This document shows positions 7,374-14,040 of a DNA stretch of 35,555 bases, in pieces; positions within the stretch are counted from its first letter, which is position 1, and each line of letters begins with the position of its first letter. Source of the DNA: a virus; the IMG/VR virus record IMGVR_UViG_3300032081_001308, positions 1 through 35,555 of that record; one strand, 5' to 3'. The notes under the pieces were generated by a model. That model was not told the origin of the DNA, did not search any database, and saw nothing but the letters and a program-made list of their open reading frames with translations. The position numbers and the translations under genes were made by a program.

Positions 7374-7705
7374 GCGCCCTTCGTATCGCCCACGCCATCG
7401 GTCGGTTCGCCTATCGCGCTGCTGGTAGCGTCTTCGGCGTGCTGATCTTCATCCCCGGCATGATCCTCGCAATGGTCGCCACTCATTTCGTGATCGGCGC
7501 TCTTGAGCATCTGGTGGGATGGACTGCGCGAGTTGCCGACGGTGATGAAATCGCATCTTCGCTTCTGATCTGCACGCTGTTGCTCGTCGTCAGTCTGGCC
7601 TTGATGACGAAGGCGATCTGCGAAGCCATCCGCTCGCTGCGCACCCTGAACGTAGCCGGCGATGTCAATGCGACCGTCCGGCATATCGACGGGGGGACGG
7701 CATGA
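7370..7705 (+). CDS. Two-helix membrane protein
   Basis: 111 residues with two clear membrane segments at about residues 18-40 (AGSVFGVLIFIPGMILAMVA) and 63-83 (SSLLICTLLLVVSLALMTKA). The loop between them is about 22 residues and the tail is polar. It is coupled by ATGA overlap to the acyl carrier protein. Membrane modification with the ACP, superinfection exclusion, or an unrelated role are all possible. No family recognised. Confidence 0.7.
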   Translation: MSALRIAHAIGRFAYRAAGSVFGVLIFIPGMILAMVATHFVIGALEHLVGWTARVADGDEIASSLLICTLLLVVSLALMTKAICEAIRSLRTLNVAGDVNATVRHIDGGTA

Positions 7706-7935
7706 TCGAGCTTCGCTACGACAAGGAATACGCCGTCGAGAAGTTCGACGAGGTCGAGGCGACCATCGACGGCAAGACATATGACGGCGTGGTCCGCCAC
7801 CTGCATCCGAAGCTCGACATGCTGACGGTGGGCTATGTCGACCCTTACGACACCTACCGCACCACCTCCGCTCCTAAGCACAAAGTCGCAAGAGTGCCTG
7901 TGTCGGCCTGTGATCTGATCAGGAGGGCCGGCTGA
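7702..7935 (+). CDS. Small early hypothetical protein
   Basis: 77 residues, ATGA-coupled. It appears mainly beta (AVEKFDEVEATIDGKTYDGVV, then LDMLTVGYVDPYDTYR) with a basic C-terminus. No family recognised; it is kept because it fills the operon without gaps and has normal composition. Confidence 0.6.
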   Translation: MIELRYDKEYAVEKFDEVEATIDGKTYDGVVRHLHPKLDMLTVGYVDPYDTYRTTSAPKHKVARVPVSACDLIRRAG

Positions 7936-8243
7936 TGATCCAGCTGGTCCGAATCCCCCTCACGCGGAATGCGCCGGTCACGCTCACCAGCTTCGATCCT
8001 GCAGCCGCGCCAGTGCAGTTCTCATACGAGGGTTATTGCTACCACCACCTCACCGTCGAGCTGGGCCGGGATAGCCGCCACCGTTACCTCCTGGCGGCAT
8101 CGTCCGAGGGTTTCGACCGGCTGTACTTCCGCGCCGTCCAAGAAGTTGTGGCGGATGCCAGCCGTCGGCTGCAGGCCGAAGAGCCGATGCGCACTGTCCG
8201 CACGCTCGCCGAGCTGCAGCAGCTGCAGGCTGGTGCGAAATGA
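7935..8243 (+). CDS. Small early hypothetical protein
   Basis: 102 residues, coupled by a TGATG overlap. Mixed alpha/beta, with a C-terminal helix (LYFRAVQEVVADASRRLQAE) and then a second one (VRTLAELQQLQ). No recognised family. Confidence 0.6.
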   Translation: MIQLVRIPLTRNAPVTLTSFDPAAAPVQFSYEGYCYHHLTVELGRDSRHRYLLAASSEGFDRLYFRAVQEVVADASRRLQAEEPMRTVRTLAELQQLQAGAK

Positions 8244-8512
8244 CCGCCGCCGGCAAGCCCTGCCCGGTGCCCGGCTGCGAGGGCATCCAGAAGCCCGGCA
8301 AGCTGATGTGCCTGGCGCACTGGCGCCGCGTGCCGAAGCCGCTGAAGGACGCTGTCTGGGAGACGTGGCGCGCCTATGAGGCCGCCGCCAAAGACCGCCG
8401 GTCCTATAGCGACCCTGATCGTTCCAACGAGTTCTTCGCCCGACGCCGCGCCTATCTCTACGCGGCCGACCAGGCCGTGAAGGCTGTTTCACCCCCGAGT
8501 AAAGGAGACTGA
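8240..8512 (+). CDS. Small zinc-binding-type hypothetical protein
   Basis: 90 residues. The N-terminus carries CPVPGCEG, then MCLAHWRRVP, a C-x4-C-x10-C-x2-H pattern that suggests one zinc ion. The rest is helical and basic/aromatic (AVWETWRAYEAAAKDRR, FFARRRAYLYAADQAV). Small proteins with this kind of N-terminus occur in many phage early regions; the function is unknown. Confidence 0.65.
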   Translation: MTAAGKPCPVPGCEGIQKPGKLMCLAHWRRVPKPLKDAVWETWRAYEAAAKDRRSYSDPDRSNEFFARRRAYLYAADQAVKAVSPPSKGD

Positions 8513-8513
8513 A

Positions 8514-8957
8514 ATGCCGTTTGAAGCCATCGATCCGCGCCCAGCAGCGTCCGCCAAGGTGCCGGCCGACGCCATCCTGATCAGCACCCGCCAGTCCGGC
8601 CTGGGCGCCCGCAAGAAGTATGCGCAGATGCATTTCGGCGAAGCCATCGCCGGCAAGCTGGGCATCAAGGATGGCGTCAAGCTGGCGCTGGCCTGGGGCA
8701 CTGGCGCCGATGAAGGCCGGCTGAAGCTGGAAGTCATTGAGGGCGCCGGCCATGCCGTGAAGCGCTACCGGGGCAAGGGAACGCTCTACACCACCATCGG
8801 CACCATGCCGGGCTGGTACAGCGGCGAGACGGTGAAGCGCGGGCGGTGCCATGCGCAGATCCTCGAAGCGACGCGGGGGGGGGCACCCTATGCCGTGCTG
8901 CGCATGCCGCGCGCCTTCGTGGACCGCGTCGTGGATCTCGACGAACAGGGCGCCTGA
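8514..8957 (+). CDS. Early hypothetical protein with poly-G tract
   Basis: 147 residues, with AAAGGAG just upstream of the ATG. Beta-rich sequence (AILISTRQSGLG, KLALAWGTGADEGRLKLEVIE, YAVLRMPRAFVDRVV). No family recognised. The gene contains nine consecutive G residues at 8875-8883, encoding Arg-Gly-Gly, which could promote replication slippage. Confidence 0.65.
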   Translation: MPFEAIDPRPAASAKVPADAILISTRQSGLGARKKYAQMHFGEAIAGKLGIKDGVKLALAWGTGADEGRLKLEVIEGAGHAVKRYRGKGTLYTTIGTMPGWYSGETVKRGRCHAQILEATRGGAPYAVLRMPRAFVDRVVDLDEQGA

Positions 8958-8959
8958 CC

Positions 8960-9133
8960 ATGCGCGCGGATGAGAAGTATCCCTTCCGCAGCCATCGCAC
9001 CATGGCCGAAGTGATGGCTTATGAGGCGCGGATGGACGCCTTCAAGGCGGCCCGCGAGGAGGTCCGCCGCAAGCATCGCGAGCGTCACATGATGCCGGCG
9101 ATAGATGCCGGCGAGGCGGTGGCCAATGGCTAA
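8960..9133 (+). CDS. Small basic hypothetical protein
   Basis: 57 residues starting MRADEKYPFRSHRTM, with one long charged helix (EARMDAFKAAREEVRRKHRERH). It lies two bases after the preceding stop and overlaps the next gene. It has no family match and no obvious ribosome site, so it may rely on translational coupling. Confidence 0.5.
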   Translation: MRADEKYPFRSHRTMAEVMAYEARMDAFKAAREEVRRKHRERHMMPAIDAGEAVANG

Positions 9134-9404
9134 GTGTGAGTGCTTCACCTGCGGCGTCGCCGCCCTGATTACCAAGGAAATGAAGGCTTACCGCGACAAT
9201 CCGAAAACGCGGGACGAGCCGCCCGGCGCCGCCACCGCTCACGTCATGGGCATGATGTGGGGCCTGCTGGACGTGATGCTGAAGAACACCTTCACGCCTG
9301 ACCAGCAGATCGAGTTCGCGGAGGCCTATTCCGAAGAGTTCGTGAAGATCGTGAAGGCGAGGCTGGCCGCCAGCGTGCCGGCGCCGACCGAGACGCGGCA
9401 CTGA
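9126..9404 (+). CDS. Small hypothetical protein with CxCxxC motif
   Basis: 92 residues from ATG 9126 (MAKCECFTCGVAAL). The CECFTC cluster may bind metal or be redox active. The rest is helical, with a hydrophobic middle (AHVMGMMWGLLDVMLKNTF) that is too short and too polar at its ends to be a sure membrane segment. No family recognised. Confidence 0.55.
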   Translation: MAKCECFTCGVAALITKEMKAYRDNPKTRDEPPGAATAHVMGMMWGLLDVMLKNTFTPDQQIEFAEAYSEEFVKIVKARLAASVPAPTETRH

Positions 9405-9414
9405 GGGCAAGGCC

Positions 9415-9714
9415 ATGATGCTCGCGCCTCGCCCTACCGACTATGACGCCGCCCAGCACCGGGCCAACTGCCGCGCGCATGCGAAAGACCGCGCCTGGCG
9501 GCGCTATGGGCTGGTGCTGGGCGAGCGCGAGCTGCGGGATATGGAGGCGCTGATCTGGCAGGGCAAAGCGAAGTGGATCGCCGACGGCCGCAAGACACTT
9601 TGCCAGATCTACGCCATTCGCCATCGCAAGCGCCGGCTGCTGGTGGTCTTCAACATCAAGATGGAAATCATCGTCACCTTCCTCCCGCCGAAGAAGGAGC
9701 CGTGGATACGATGA
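9415..9714 (+). CDS. Early hypothetical protein with RelE/DUF4258-like pattern
   Basis: 99 residues. The pattern AHAKDRAWRRYGLVLGERE, then basic strands RRLLVVFNIKMEIIVTFLP, recalls small RelE or DUF4258-type folds (helix with His/Arg, then an antiparallel sheet). This is a weak resemblance by eye only, and no antitoxin is evident. It is kept because it is coupled to the next gene and its codon use matches its neighbours. Confidence 0.5.
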   Translation: MMLAPRPTDYDAAQHRANCRAHAKDRAWRRYGLVLGERELRDMEALIWQGKAKWIADGRKTLCQIYAIRHRKRRLLVVFNIKMEIIVTFLPPKKEPWIR

Positions 9715-10049
9715 CCCCGGCCGAGCGCAAGATCGTCGAGGAGCTGATCCGCGTCACCTACCTGGTGGCGCGCCAGCAGCGCAAGCCGCGCCATCGGGAC
9801 ATGCTTATCCGCGCGGCCGCCGTCGCTCAAGCGGTGCTGGATGGGGCCGTGCTGGACGGCGTGATGCCTGCCGCCGAGGCCTCCTACGAGGCACCGAAAA
9901 TTAAACGCCCTGCCGCCGATCCGCTGGAGCAGCTGCGCGCCGCCCTTGCCGCCTGCGATGCCGCTGGCCTGCCGGGTGGCGTTGTCGCCGCCGAGGCCTA
10001 TCGCGGTTTCCGACTCGACACATTGACCGAACAGGAACCCGTTCGATGA
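9711..10049 (+). CDS. Early hypothetical protein
   Basis: 112 residues from ATG 9711, overlapping the preceding stop; earlier in-frame starts are shadows. Helical throughout (MTPAERKIVEELIRVTYLVA, then MLIRAAAVAQAVLDGAV, then LEQLRAALAACDAAGL). No family recognised. Confidence 0.55.
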   Translation: MTPAERKIVEELIRVTYLVARQQRKPRHRDMLIRAAAVAQAVLDGAVLDGVMPAAEASYEAPKIKRPAADPLEQLRAALAACDAAGLPGGVVAAEAYRGFRLDTLTEQEPVR

Positions 10050-10357
10050 CCCCCAATCCCTACATTGCCGGCTTCGTCGATGGCTTTGCCGTTGGATTTG
10101 TGCGCGCCCGGCTTGAGCTGGCGCGGCGCGGTGTCGACTGCGCGGCTTGTGGCCATGCAATCCATCCTTCCAGCATGGACCGGCTGCTGTGCGCGCGCTG
10201 CAGGGATTTGACTGATGGTGCGGCCAGACGCGAGAGCGAAGCCGCACGTCAGCGCGCCCTGGCTGACGGAAGCATGCCTATGCCCGGTGTCCTGGACGGC
10301 TATGGGCTCTCGCGCCTGCAGGAGGTCTATTCGGCCAAGCGGAGGCTGCCGCGATGA
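10046..10357 (+). CDS. Small C4 zinc-finger hypothetical protein
   Basis: 103 residues, ATGA-coupled. CAACGH at about residue 31 and CARCRD about 17 residues later form a C2-C2 zinc ribbon. The N-terminus (YIAGFVDGFAVGFVRARLELA) is a hydrophobic helix with glycines every few residues and could be membrane-associated. The ribbon resembles DksA/TraR-type fingers but lacks their acidic coiled-coil tip. Confidence 0.6.
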   Translation: MTPNPYIAGFVDGFAVGFVRARLELARRGVDCAACGHAIHPSSMDRLLCARCRDLTDGAARRESEAARQRALADGSMPMPGVLDGYGLSRLQEVYSAKRRLPR

Positions 10358-11079
10358 CCGCCGCCAAGAACGCCCGCGCTTCGACCGGCCAGAAGCTTTT
10401 CCCGGCAATCCATGCCTGTCGCAAGCAGGTCGCCGGCCTCGCCGAGGAAGAGGTCTGGCGCGACTATCTGCGCCAGCTCACCGGCCGGGACAGCCTGCGC
10501 AAGATGACGGGCGCGCAGCTCGGCCGCGTGCTGGACGATCTGCACAGCAAGGGTGCCCGCAAGGCTCCACCGAAGCGGGCCTTCAAGGGTCGTGCGCGGA
10601 AGCTGGCGGATGGCGACCAGGCGCAGAAAATCCGCGCGCTCTGGCTGGCGCTCTGGAACCTGGGCTGTGTCGCCGATTCGTCGGAAGAGGCACTGGCCGC
10701 CTTCGTGAAGCGCCAGGCCCAGGTCGATGCCCTGGAATGGCTGCCGGCTGACAAAGCGCATTCGGTGATCGAGGCGCTGAAAGGCTGGCTGGCGCGCCCT
10801 GCTGCTAAGGGCGGCGGCGGTGTGTCCTGGTCCGGCCAGTGGCCGTTCGGCGACCGGCAGGCCGTGGTCGAGGCGCAATGGCGCCGGCTGCTGGATCTCG
10901 ACGCCATCGCACAGCCGCATATCGGCTGGTGGGACATGGCCTATCGCATGCGCGCCGCGCCGGCCGCGCCGCAGTTCTACACCACCAGGGACTGGGATTC
11001 GGTGATTGCCGTTTATGGCAAGTTCATCCGCAAGGCGCTGGCCAAGGCGCAGATCGGCCGGAAGGACGCCGATGGCTGA
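10354..11079 (+). CDS. gemA: GemA family (Mu gp16-like, DUF1018) regulator
   Basis: 241 residues. The N-terminal half matches GemA/DUF1018: KLFPAIHACRKQVAGLAEEE, then LRQLTGRDSLRKMTGAQLGRVLDDLHSKG, then the linker ALWLALWNLGCV. In Mu the gp16/GemA protein affects host gene expression and DNA gyrase-related functions, and it precedes mor, as here. The C-terminal half (about 130-241; SVIEALKGWLARPAAKGGGG, YRMRAAPAAPQFYTTRDWD) does not look like the core family and may be a lineage extension. Confidence 0.8.
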   Translation: MTAAKNARASTGQKLFPAIHACRKQVAGLAEEEVWRDYLRQLTGRDSLRKMTGAQLGRVLDDLHSKGARKAPPKRAFKGRARKLADGDQAQKIRALWLALWNLGCVADSSEEALAAFVKRQAQVDALEWLPADKAHSVIEALKGWLARPAAKGGGGVSWSGQWPFGDRQAVVEAQWRRLLDLDAIAQPHIGWWDMAYRMRAAPAAPQFYTTRDWDSVIAVYGKFIRKALAKAQIGRKDADG

Positions 11080-11503
11080 CGACGCGTCCACCATAGACAG
11101 GGCCACCATTACCAGCCTGCCGCCGGTCCTGGCGGAGATCGCGCGCAACCTTGGCGTCGGCGTGGCGCTGGGCTTCGCACGGGAGCTGGGCGGCACCAGG
11201 CTGTCGATTCCGAAGTCGCCGACACCGGCCTTCGTGCGAAAGGTTGGCGGCGAGCCTCTGGCCCTGTATCTATGCGGCAAGTATCCTGACGACGAGCTGG
11301 ACGTGCCCATCGGCCCTTACAGCTCGTTGCGCCAGCAGCGGCGGGCCTTCCGGGAGCGTGTCGCCAGCGCCCCGGCCAGCGCCTCGGAGATCGCCCGTGC
11401 GGAGGGCATCACCATCCGCACGGTGCGCCGGTATCGTGCATCCGACCGCGATGAACCGCGCCCGCTGCCACTTTTCCCAGACCTCCCATCCGGCAACCGG
11501 TGA
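11072..11503 (+). CDS. mor: Mor/C family late transcription activator
   Basis: 143 residues from ATG 11072, overlapping GemA. The N-terminus has the Mor dimerisation element (LPPVLAEIARNLGVGVALGF, then GGTRLSIPKSP). The C-terminus has an HTH (SASEIARAEGITIRTVRRYRA, about 109-129). Mu Mor and C are paralogues that bind dyads just upstream of -10 elements to switch on middle and late transcription. Only one family member is seen here, so it would have to serve both roles. Its stop codon lies inside the palindrome at 11499-11515, which is its most likely binding site. Confidence 0.85.
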   Translation: MADDASTIDRATITSLPPVLAEIARNLGVGVALGFARELGGTRLSIPKSPTPAFVRKVGGEPLALYLCGKYPDDELDVPIGPYSSLRQQRRAFRERVASAPASASEIARAEGITIRTVRRYRASDRDEPRPLPLFPDLPSGNR

Positions 11504-11524
11504 CAGTCTGTCACCCCTGTTTTG
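11499..11524 (+). promoter_or_regulatory. Candidate late-promoter activator site upstream of endolysin (Plys position)
   Basis: Perfect 17-base palindrome with a one-base centre (GTGACAGtCTGTCAC plus one flanking pair), followed by CCTGTTTTG. The same 26 bases with one mismatch recur at 19241-19266 ahead of the protease gene. Mu places its C-dependent Plys and PI promoters before the equivalent two genes. No good -35 is visible, as expected for a Mor/C-dependent promoter. The transcription start cannot be fixed by eye. Confidence 0.6.
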
Positions 11525-11551
11525 ATGTCCCGCCGCGCGCATCGTGACGCC

Positions 11552-11632
11552 TGAGCGAGGCCGGGCATCTCCAGCGTATGCGTCAAGCACACGTCCTGCC
11601 CGGACCTCGCTCAACCCGTAGCGAGGTGGGCA
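11552..11632 (+). promoter_or_regulatory. Two alternative hairpins in the endolysin leader
   Basis: Arm 1 (11552-11567, TGAGCGAGGCCGGGCA) pairs with arm 2 (11597-11613) over 16 base pairs with one bulged A. Arm 2 can instead pair with arm 3 (11620-11632, AGCGAGGTGGGCA) over 13 pairs with a 2-base bulge. Arm 3 contains the endolysin Shine-Dalgarno GAGG (11623-11626). The two folds exclude each other: pairing 1-2 frees the ribosome site and pairing 2-3 hides it. No T-run follows, so it is not a terminator. Confidence 0.6.
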
Positions 11633-11633
11633 G

Positions 11634-12038
11634 ATGGACCAAGGCACTCCCGATTTCTGGCGCTGGCGCTTCTTCACGGAGAAGGAGCTGCGCGACGTCT
11701 CGACCGGCGGCATCAAGATCGTGCCGGCCTTCCTCGACCGGCTGGACAAGCTGCGCGAAGCCTTCGGCGCGCCCCTGACGCCGACCAGCTTCTACCGCGA
11801 TCCAGAGCACAACGCCCGCGTCTCGCACACTGGCGCCACCGGCCCGCACACCACCGGCCGCGCCATCGATCTGCGGATCATGGGCCGTGACGTGTACCGG
11901 CTGGTCCCGCTGGCCATCAATCTGGGCTTCACCGGCATCGGCCTTTCCCAGAAAGGCGATCACCGGTCCCGCTTCATTCACCTGGACGATCTGCCGGACG
12001 GGCCATCCTGCCCGCGCCCGTGGATCTGGACCTACTGA
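11634..12038 (+). CDS. Endolysin, peptidase M15A family
   Basis: 134 residues. The zinc-peptidase pattern is visible: TSFYRDPEHNARV, then the metal-binding HTTGRAIDLRI (His and Asp), then GDHRSRFIHLDD with the third ligand His. This is the peptidase M15_3 fold (D-Ala-D-Ala carboxypeptidase or endopeptidase-like), which cuts peptidoglycan stem peptides. It lacks a signal peptide, so it depends on the holin-like protein next door for access to the cell wall. GAGGTG is its ribosome site, inside the switchable hairpin. Confidence 0.9.
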   Translation: MDQGTPDFWRWRFFTEKELRDVSTGGIKIVPAFLDRLDKLREAFGAPLTPTSFYRDPEHNARVSHTGATGPHTTGRAIDLRIMGRDVYRLVPLAINLGFTGIGLSQKGDHRSRFIHLDDLPDGPSCPRPWIWTY

Positions 12039-12048
12039 GGAGGTGCTG

Positions 12049-12348
12049 ATGACCACCACCAAGAAGAGCTGGCTGCCCGACCGAAAGGTGCTGGCATCCG
12101 GCGTGTCCGGTGTCCTGACCTGGCTGATCGGTCTGCTGCTGATCCAGCTGGGCGTCGAGATGCCGGCCGAGGCGCTGGGCGGCATCGTCGCCGGCGTCAT
12201 GGCGCTGGTCGCCTATGCCGTGCCGCCCTCGGTTCGCGACGTCATCGAGCGCGTGGACGACACGCTGAAGGAGGCCTTTGCCGAAGAGGTGCAGGCGAAA
12301 CGGGCATCGGCTGATGCCCTGGTAAAGGCGGCCGGCAATGTCTCGTGA
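12049..12348 (+). CDS. Holin-like membrane protein
   Basis: 99 residues from ATG 12049 with GAGGAGG upstream. Two membrane segments at about residues 17-33 (SGVLTWLIGLLLIQLGV) and 40-58 (ALGGIVAGVMALVAYAVPP), then a charged helical tail (VIERVDDTLKEAFAEEVQAK). Size, topology and position directly after the endolysin suggest a holin, but no specific family could be confirmed by eye. Confidence 0.65.
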   Translation: MTTTKKSWLPDRKVLASGVSGVLTWLIGLLLIQLGVEMPAEALGGIVAGVMALVAYAVPPSVRDVIERVDDTLKEAFAEEVQAKRASADALVKAAGNVS

Positions 12349-12592
12349 CGCAGAGCACAAGCCGCTGCCAGTTGCCGGCTATCGCCCTCAGCCCGCCACC
12401 GCCGTGGAGCTGGTGAACAGCACCAAGCGCATGGAGGAGACCATCCTGCGGCTGCTGGACAAGATGGCCGGCTCTCCCGAATACGACCAGCGCTGGCTGG
12501 CCATCGGCCGCAGCCAGATCGAGCAGGGCTTCATGGCCGTGAACCGCTCGATCTTCCGGCCCGAGCGCGTGAAGCTGGAAGGAGAAGAGTGA
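12338..12592 (+). CDS. Acb2/Tad1 hairpin-domain protein, candidate anti-CBASS/anti-Thoeris sponge
   Basis: 84 residues, two predicted helices. The pattern GYRPQPATAVELVNSTKRME, then DQRWLAIGRSQIEQGFMAVN and RSIFRPERV (D50, R52, W53, Q63, G64, M66, R70, P75) resembles the small phage helical-hairpin family that includes Acb2 and Tad1-type proteins. These bind the cyclic nucleotide signals of CBASS or Thoeris and so block host defence. It overlaps the holin-like gene by 11 bases, so it would be made with the late lysis genes rather than early. The assignment is from recalled pattern only; ligand is unknown. Confidence 0.55.
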   Translation: MSRDAEHKPLPVAGYRPQPATAVELVNSTKRMEETILRLLDKMAGSPEYDQRWLAIGRSQIEQGFMAVNRSIFRPERVKLEGEE

Positions 12593-12969
12593 TGCGCAAG
12601 CTGATCATGATCGCGGCCCTAGCCGTCCTCTCGGCAGGCATTCTGGTCGCCGGCCCGTCGGCCTGCAGCTACGGCGTGCAGCAGGCCGAGCAGTCCACGC
12701 CGGCACAGCAGGTCTATGCCCTGCAGGCCGATTACAACGCCGCCCTGACGCTGGCGCTGGCCTATGTCGATTCCGGCGAGGCCAATGACGAGGTCATGGC
12801 GCAGCTGCGCCGGCTGGACCGGATCGCCTGGCGCGCCCTGGCCGCCGCGCAATTCGCGGTCCGCACCGGCACGGACCCGACCGCCACCGCCGCCCTTGAG
12901 GCGGCGCGCGCGGCTATCGAGGAGCTTGCCGACTATGTCGCCGCTCGCCGGCTCGGGGGGCCGGTATGA
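12592..12969 (+). CDS. Secreted or lipoprotein-like protein of the lysis cassette
   Basis: 125 residues from ATG 12592, overlapping the preceding stop. A signal sequence is clear (MRKLIMIAALAVLSAGILVA, then GPSAC with Cys25). The residues before the Cys are only a poor lipobox, so signal peptidase I cleavage is also possible. The mature part is helical (QQVYALQADYNAALTLALAY, and later ALEAARAAIEELADYVA). Position suggests a spanin-type role, but this is inference. Confidence 0.6.
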   Translation: MRKLIMIAALAVLSAGILVAGPSACSYGVQQAEQSTPAQQVYALQADYNAALTLALAYVDSGEANDEVMAQLRRLDRIAWRALAAAQFAVRTGTDPTATAALEAARAAIEELADYVAARRLGGPV

Positions 12970-13190
12970 GCGCGCAGGCGATATTGCTGGGCATTCAGAT
13001 CGCCAATGCGATCTCGCTCGGCATCCCGGCTGCAATCCGCGCGAAACAGGCCATTGACCGCATGATCGCCGAGGGCCGTGACCCGACCGAGGCCGAATGG
13101 GAGCAGCTCAATGCCGTGTCGGCCGAGCTGCGCGCCCGACTGCACGGCACCGAAGACGCCCAAGATTCGGATGAGGGTACGGGTGGCTGA
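12966..13190 (+). CDS. Small hypothetical protein, lysis region
   Basis: 74 residues, ATGA-coupled. An N-terminal hydrophobic stretch ([20 protein letters not shown]) could be a membrane anchor, and is followed by a charged helix and an acidic tail. Such proteins lie near the spanin genes in Mu-like phages; the function is unknown. Confidence 0.6.
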   Translation: MSAQAILLGIQIANAISLGIPAAIRAKQAIDRMIAEGRDPTEAEWEQLNAVSAELRARLHGTEDAQDSDEGTGG

Positions 13191-13392
13191 CATCGTCGAC
13201 CAGGCACAAGAGCGGGAGGAGGCCCAGCGCGATGCAGCACTGGCCTCCTTTCGTCATAAGCCCATCGCCGCGCCTTCAAGTGGGGTTTGCCTTGACTGCG
13301 GCGACGAGATTCCGCCCGGCCGTCGGCAGGCCTTGCCGCATGCCCGCCGGTGCATCGACTGCCAGGAGCTGAGGGAGCGCGCGGCCAAATGA
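13183..13392 (+). CDS. DksA/TraR-type zinc-finger protein
   Basis: 69 residues from GTG 13183 ([20 protein letters not shown]). C4 zinc finger [13 protein letters not shown], then [10 protein letters not shown], as in DksA/TraR proteins that bind the RNA polymerase secondary channel. Short phage versions keep the finger and one N-terminal helix, as here. The start is uncertain because there is no strong ribosome site; it overlaps the previous gene by 8 bases. Confidence 0.75.
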   Translation: MADIVDQAQEREEAQRDAALASFRHKPIAAPSSGVCLDCGDEIPPGRRQALPHARRCIDCQELRERAAK

Positions 13393-13742
13393 CCATCCTT
13401 GATCAGATTCGCGAAAACTGGCCGCTCATTCTTGCTGCCGCCAATGTCGGCTTCGGCTGGCTCATGTGGCGCTTCAGCCGGGTTTTCGCGAGCAAGAAGA
13501 GCGTCGAAGAGCTGGCGACGGCGCATGGGAAAAGCGCGGAGGCAATTCAGATGCTGCAAACCGAACAGCGGGTGATCGCCGAGCGCCTTGCCAACCTTCC
13601 GACGACGCGCGACCTGGCCGATCTGCGAGCAACAACGGCGGCGCTCGGTGAGGCGGTACCGCGCCTGGACAAAAGCGTGGCGGCACTGGCCAACCAGGTT
13701 CATCTGCTGACCCAGAACGAGTTTGAGGGAGCGCGTAAATGA
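13389..13742 (+). CDS. Mu gp25-like protein (DUF2730)
   Basis: 117 residues from ATG 13389, overlapping the preceding stop. One membrane segment ([19 protein letters not shown], about 9-27), then a long coiled coil ([20 protein letters not shown], then [19 protein letters not shown]). The DUF2730 call rests on this architecture and on its location before gp26/gp27 homologues, matching Mu. Function is not established. Confidence 0.7.
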   Translation: MTILDQIRENWPLILAAANVGFGWLMWRFSRVFASKKSVEELATAHGKSAEAIQMLQTEQRVIAERLANLPTTRDLADLRATTAALGEAVPRLDKSVAALANQVHLLTQNEFEGARK

Positions 13743-14038
13743 GCCTTGCCAAGCTGATGGAAGAGGACCGCCGGCTGGCCATCCTGCGCCTGCTGGAAAG
13801 CCAGCAGGGCTATCACCTGAACGACAGCGTCGTGCAGGACGCCCTGTCGCGGCTGGGCCATGCCGTGTCGCGCGACCAGGTGCGCACTGACTTCGCCTGG
13901 CTGGACGAGGTCGGCCTGCTGAGCGTCGAGGTTGTCCTGGACAGGGTGCATATCGCCAAGCTGACCTCGCGCGGCGTCGATGTGGCGAAGGGGCTGGCCA
14001 CAGTGCCCGGCGTGAAACGGCCCCGGCCGGGGGATTGA
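13739..14038 (+). CDS. Mu gp26-like winged-HTH protein
   Basis: 99 residues. An ArsR-like winged helix: EDRRLAILRLLESQQGYHLN, then DSVVQDALSRLGHAVSRDQV, then the wing (LLSVEVVLDRVHIAKLTSRG). It matches the small 'VpaChn25_0724'/gp26-type phage proteins found between gp25 and the small terminase gene. Its role in the head operon is not known. Confidence 0.75.
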   Translation: MSLAKLMEEDRRLAILRLLESQQGYHLNDSVVQDALSRLGHAVSRDQVRTDFAWLDEVGLLSVEVVLDRVHIAKLTSRGVDVAKGLATVPGVKRPRPGD

Positions 14039-14040
14039 GC

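Noticed and set aside
9415-10049. Toxin-antitoxin pair
   Set aside because: The first protein has only a weak RelE/DUF4258-like look, and the second lacks a DNA-binding N-terminus or other antitoxin feature.
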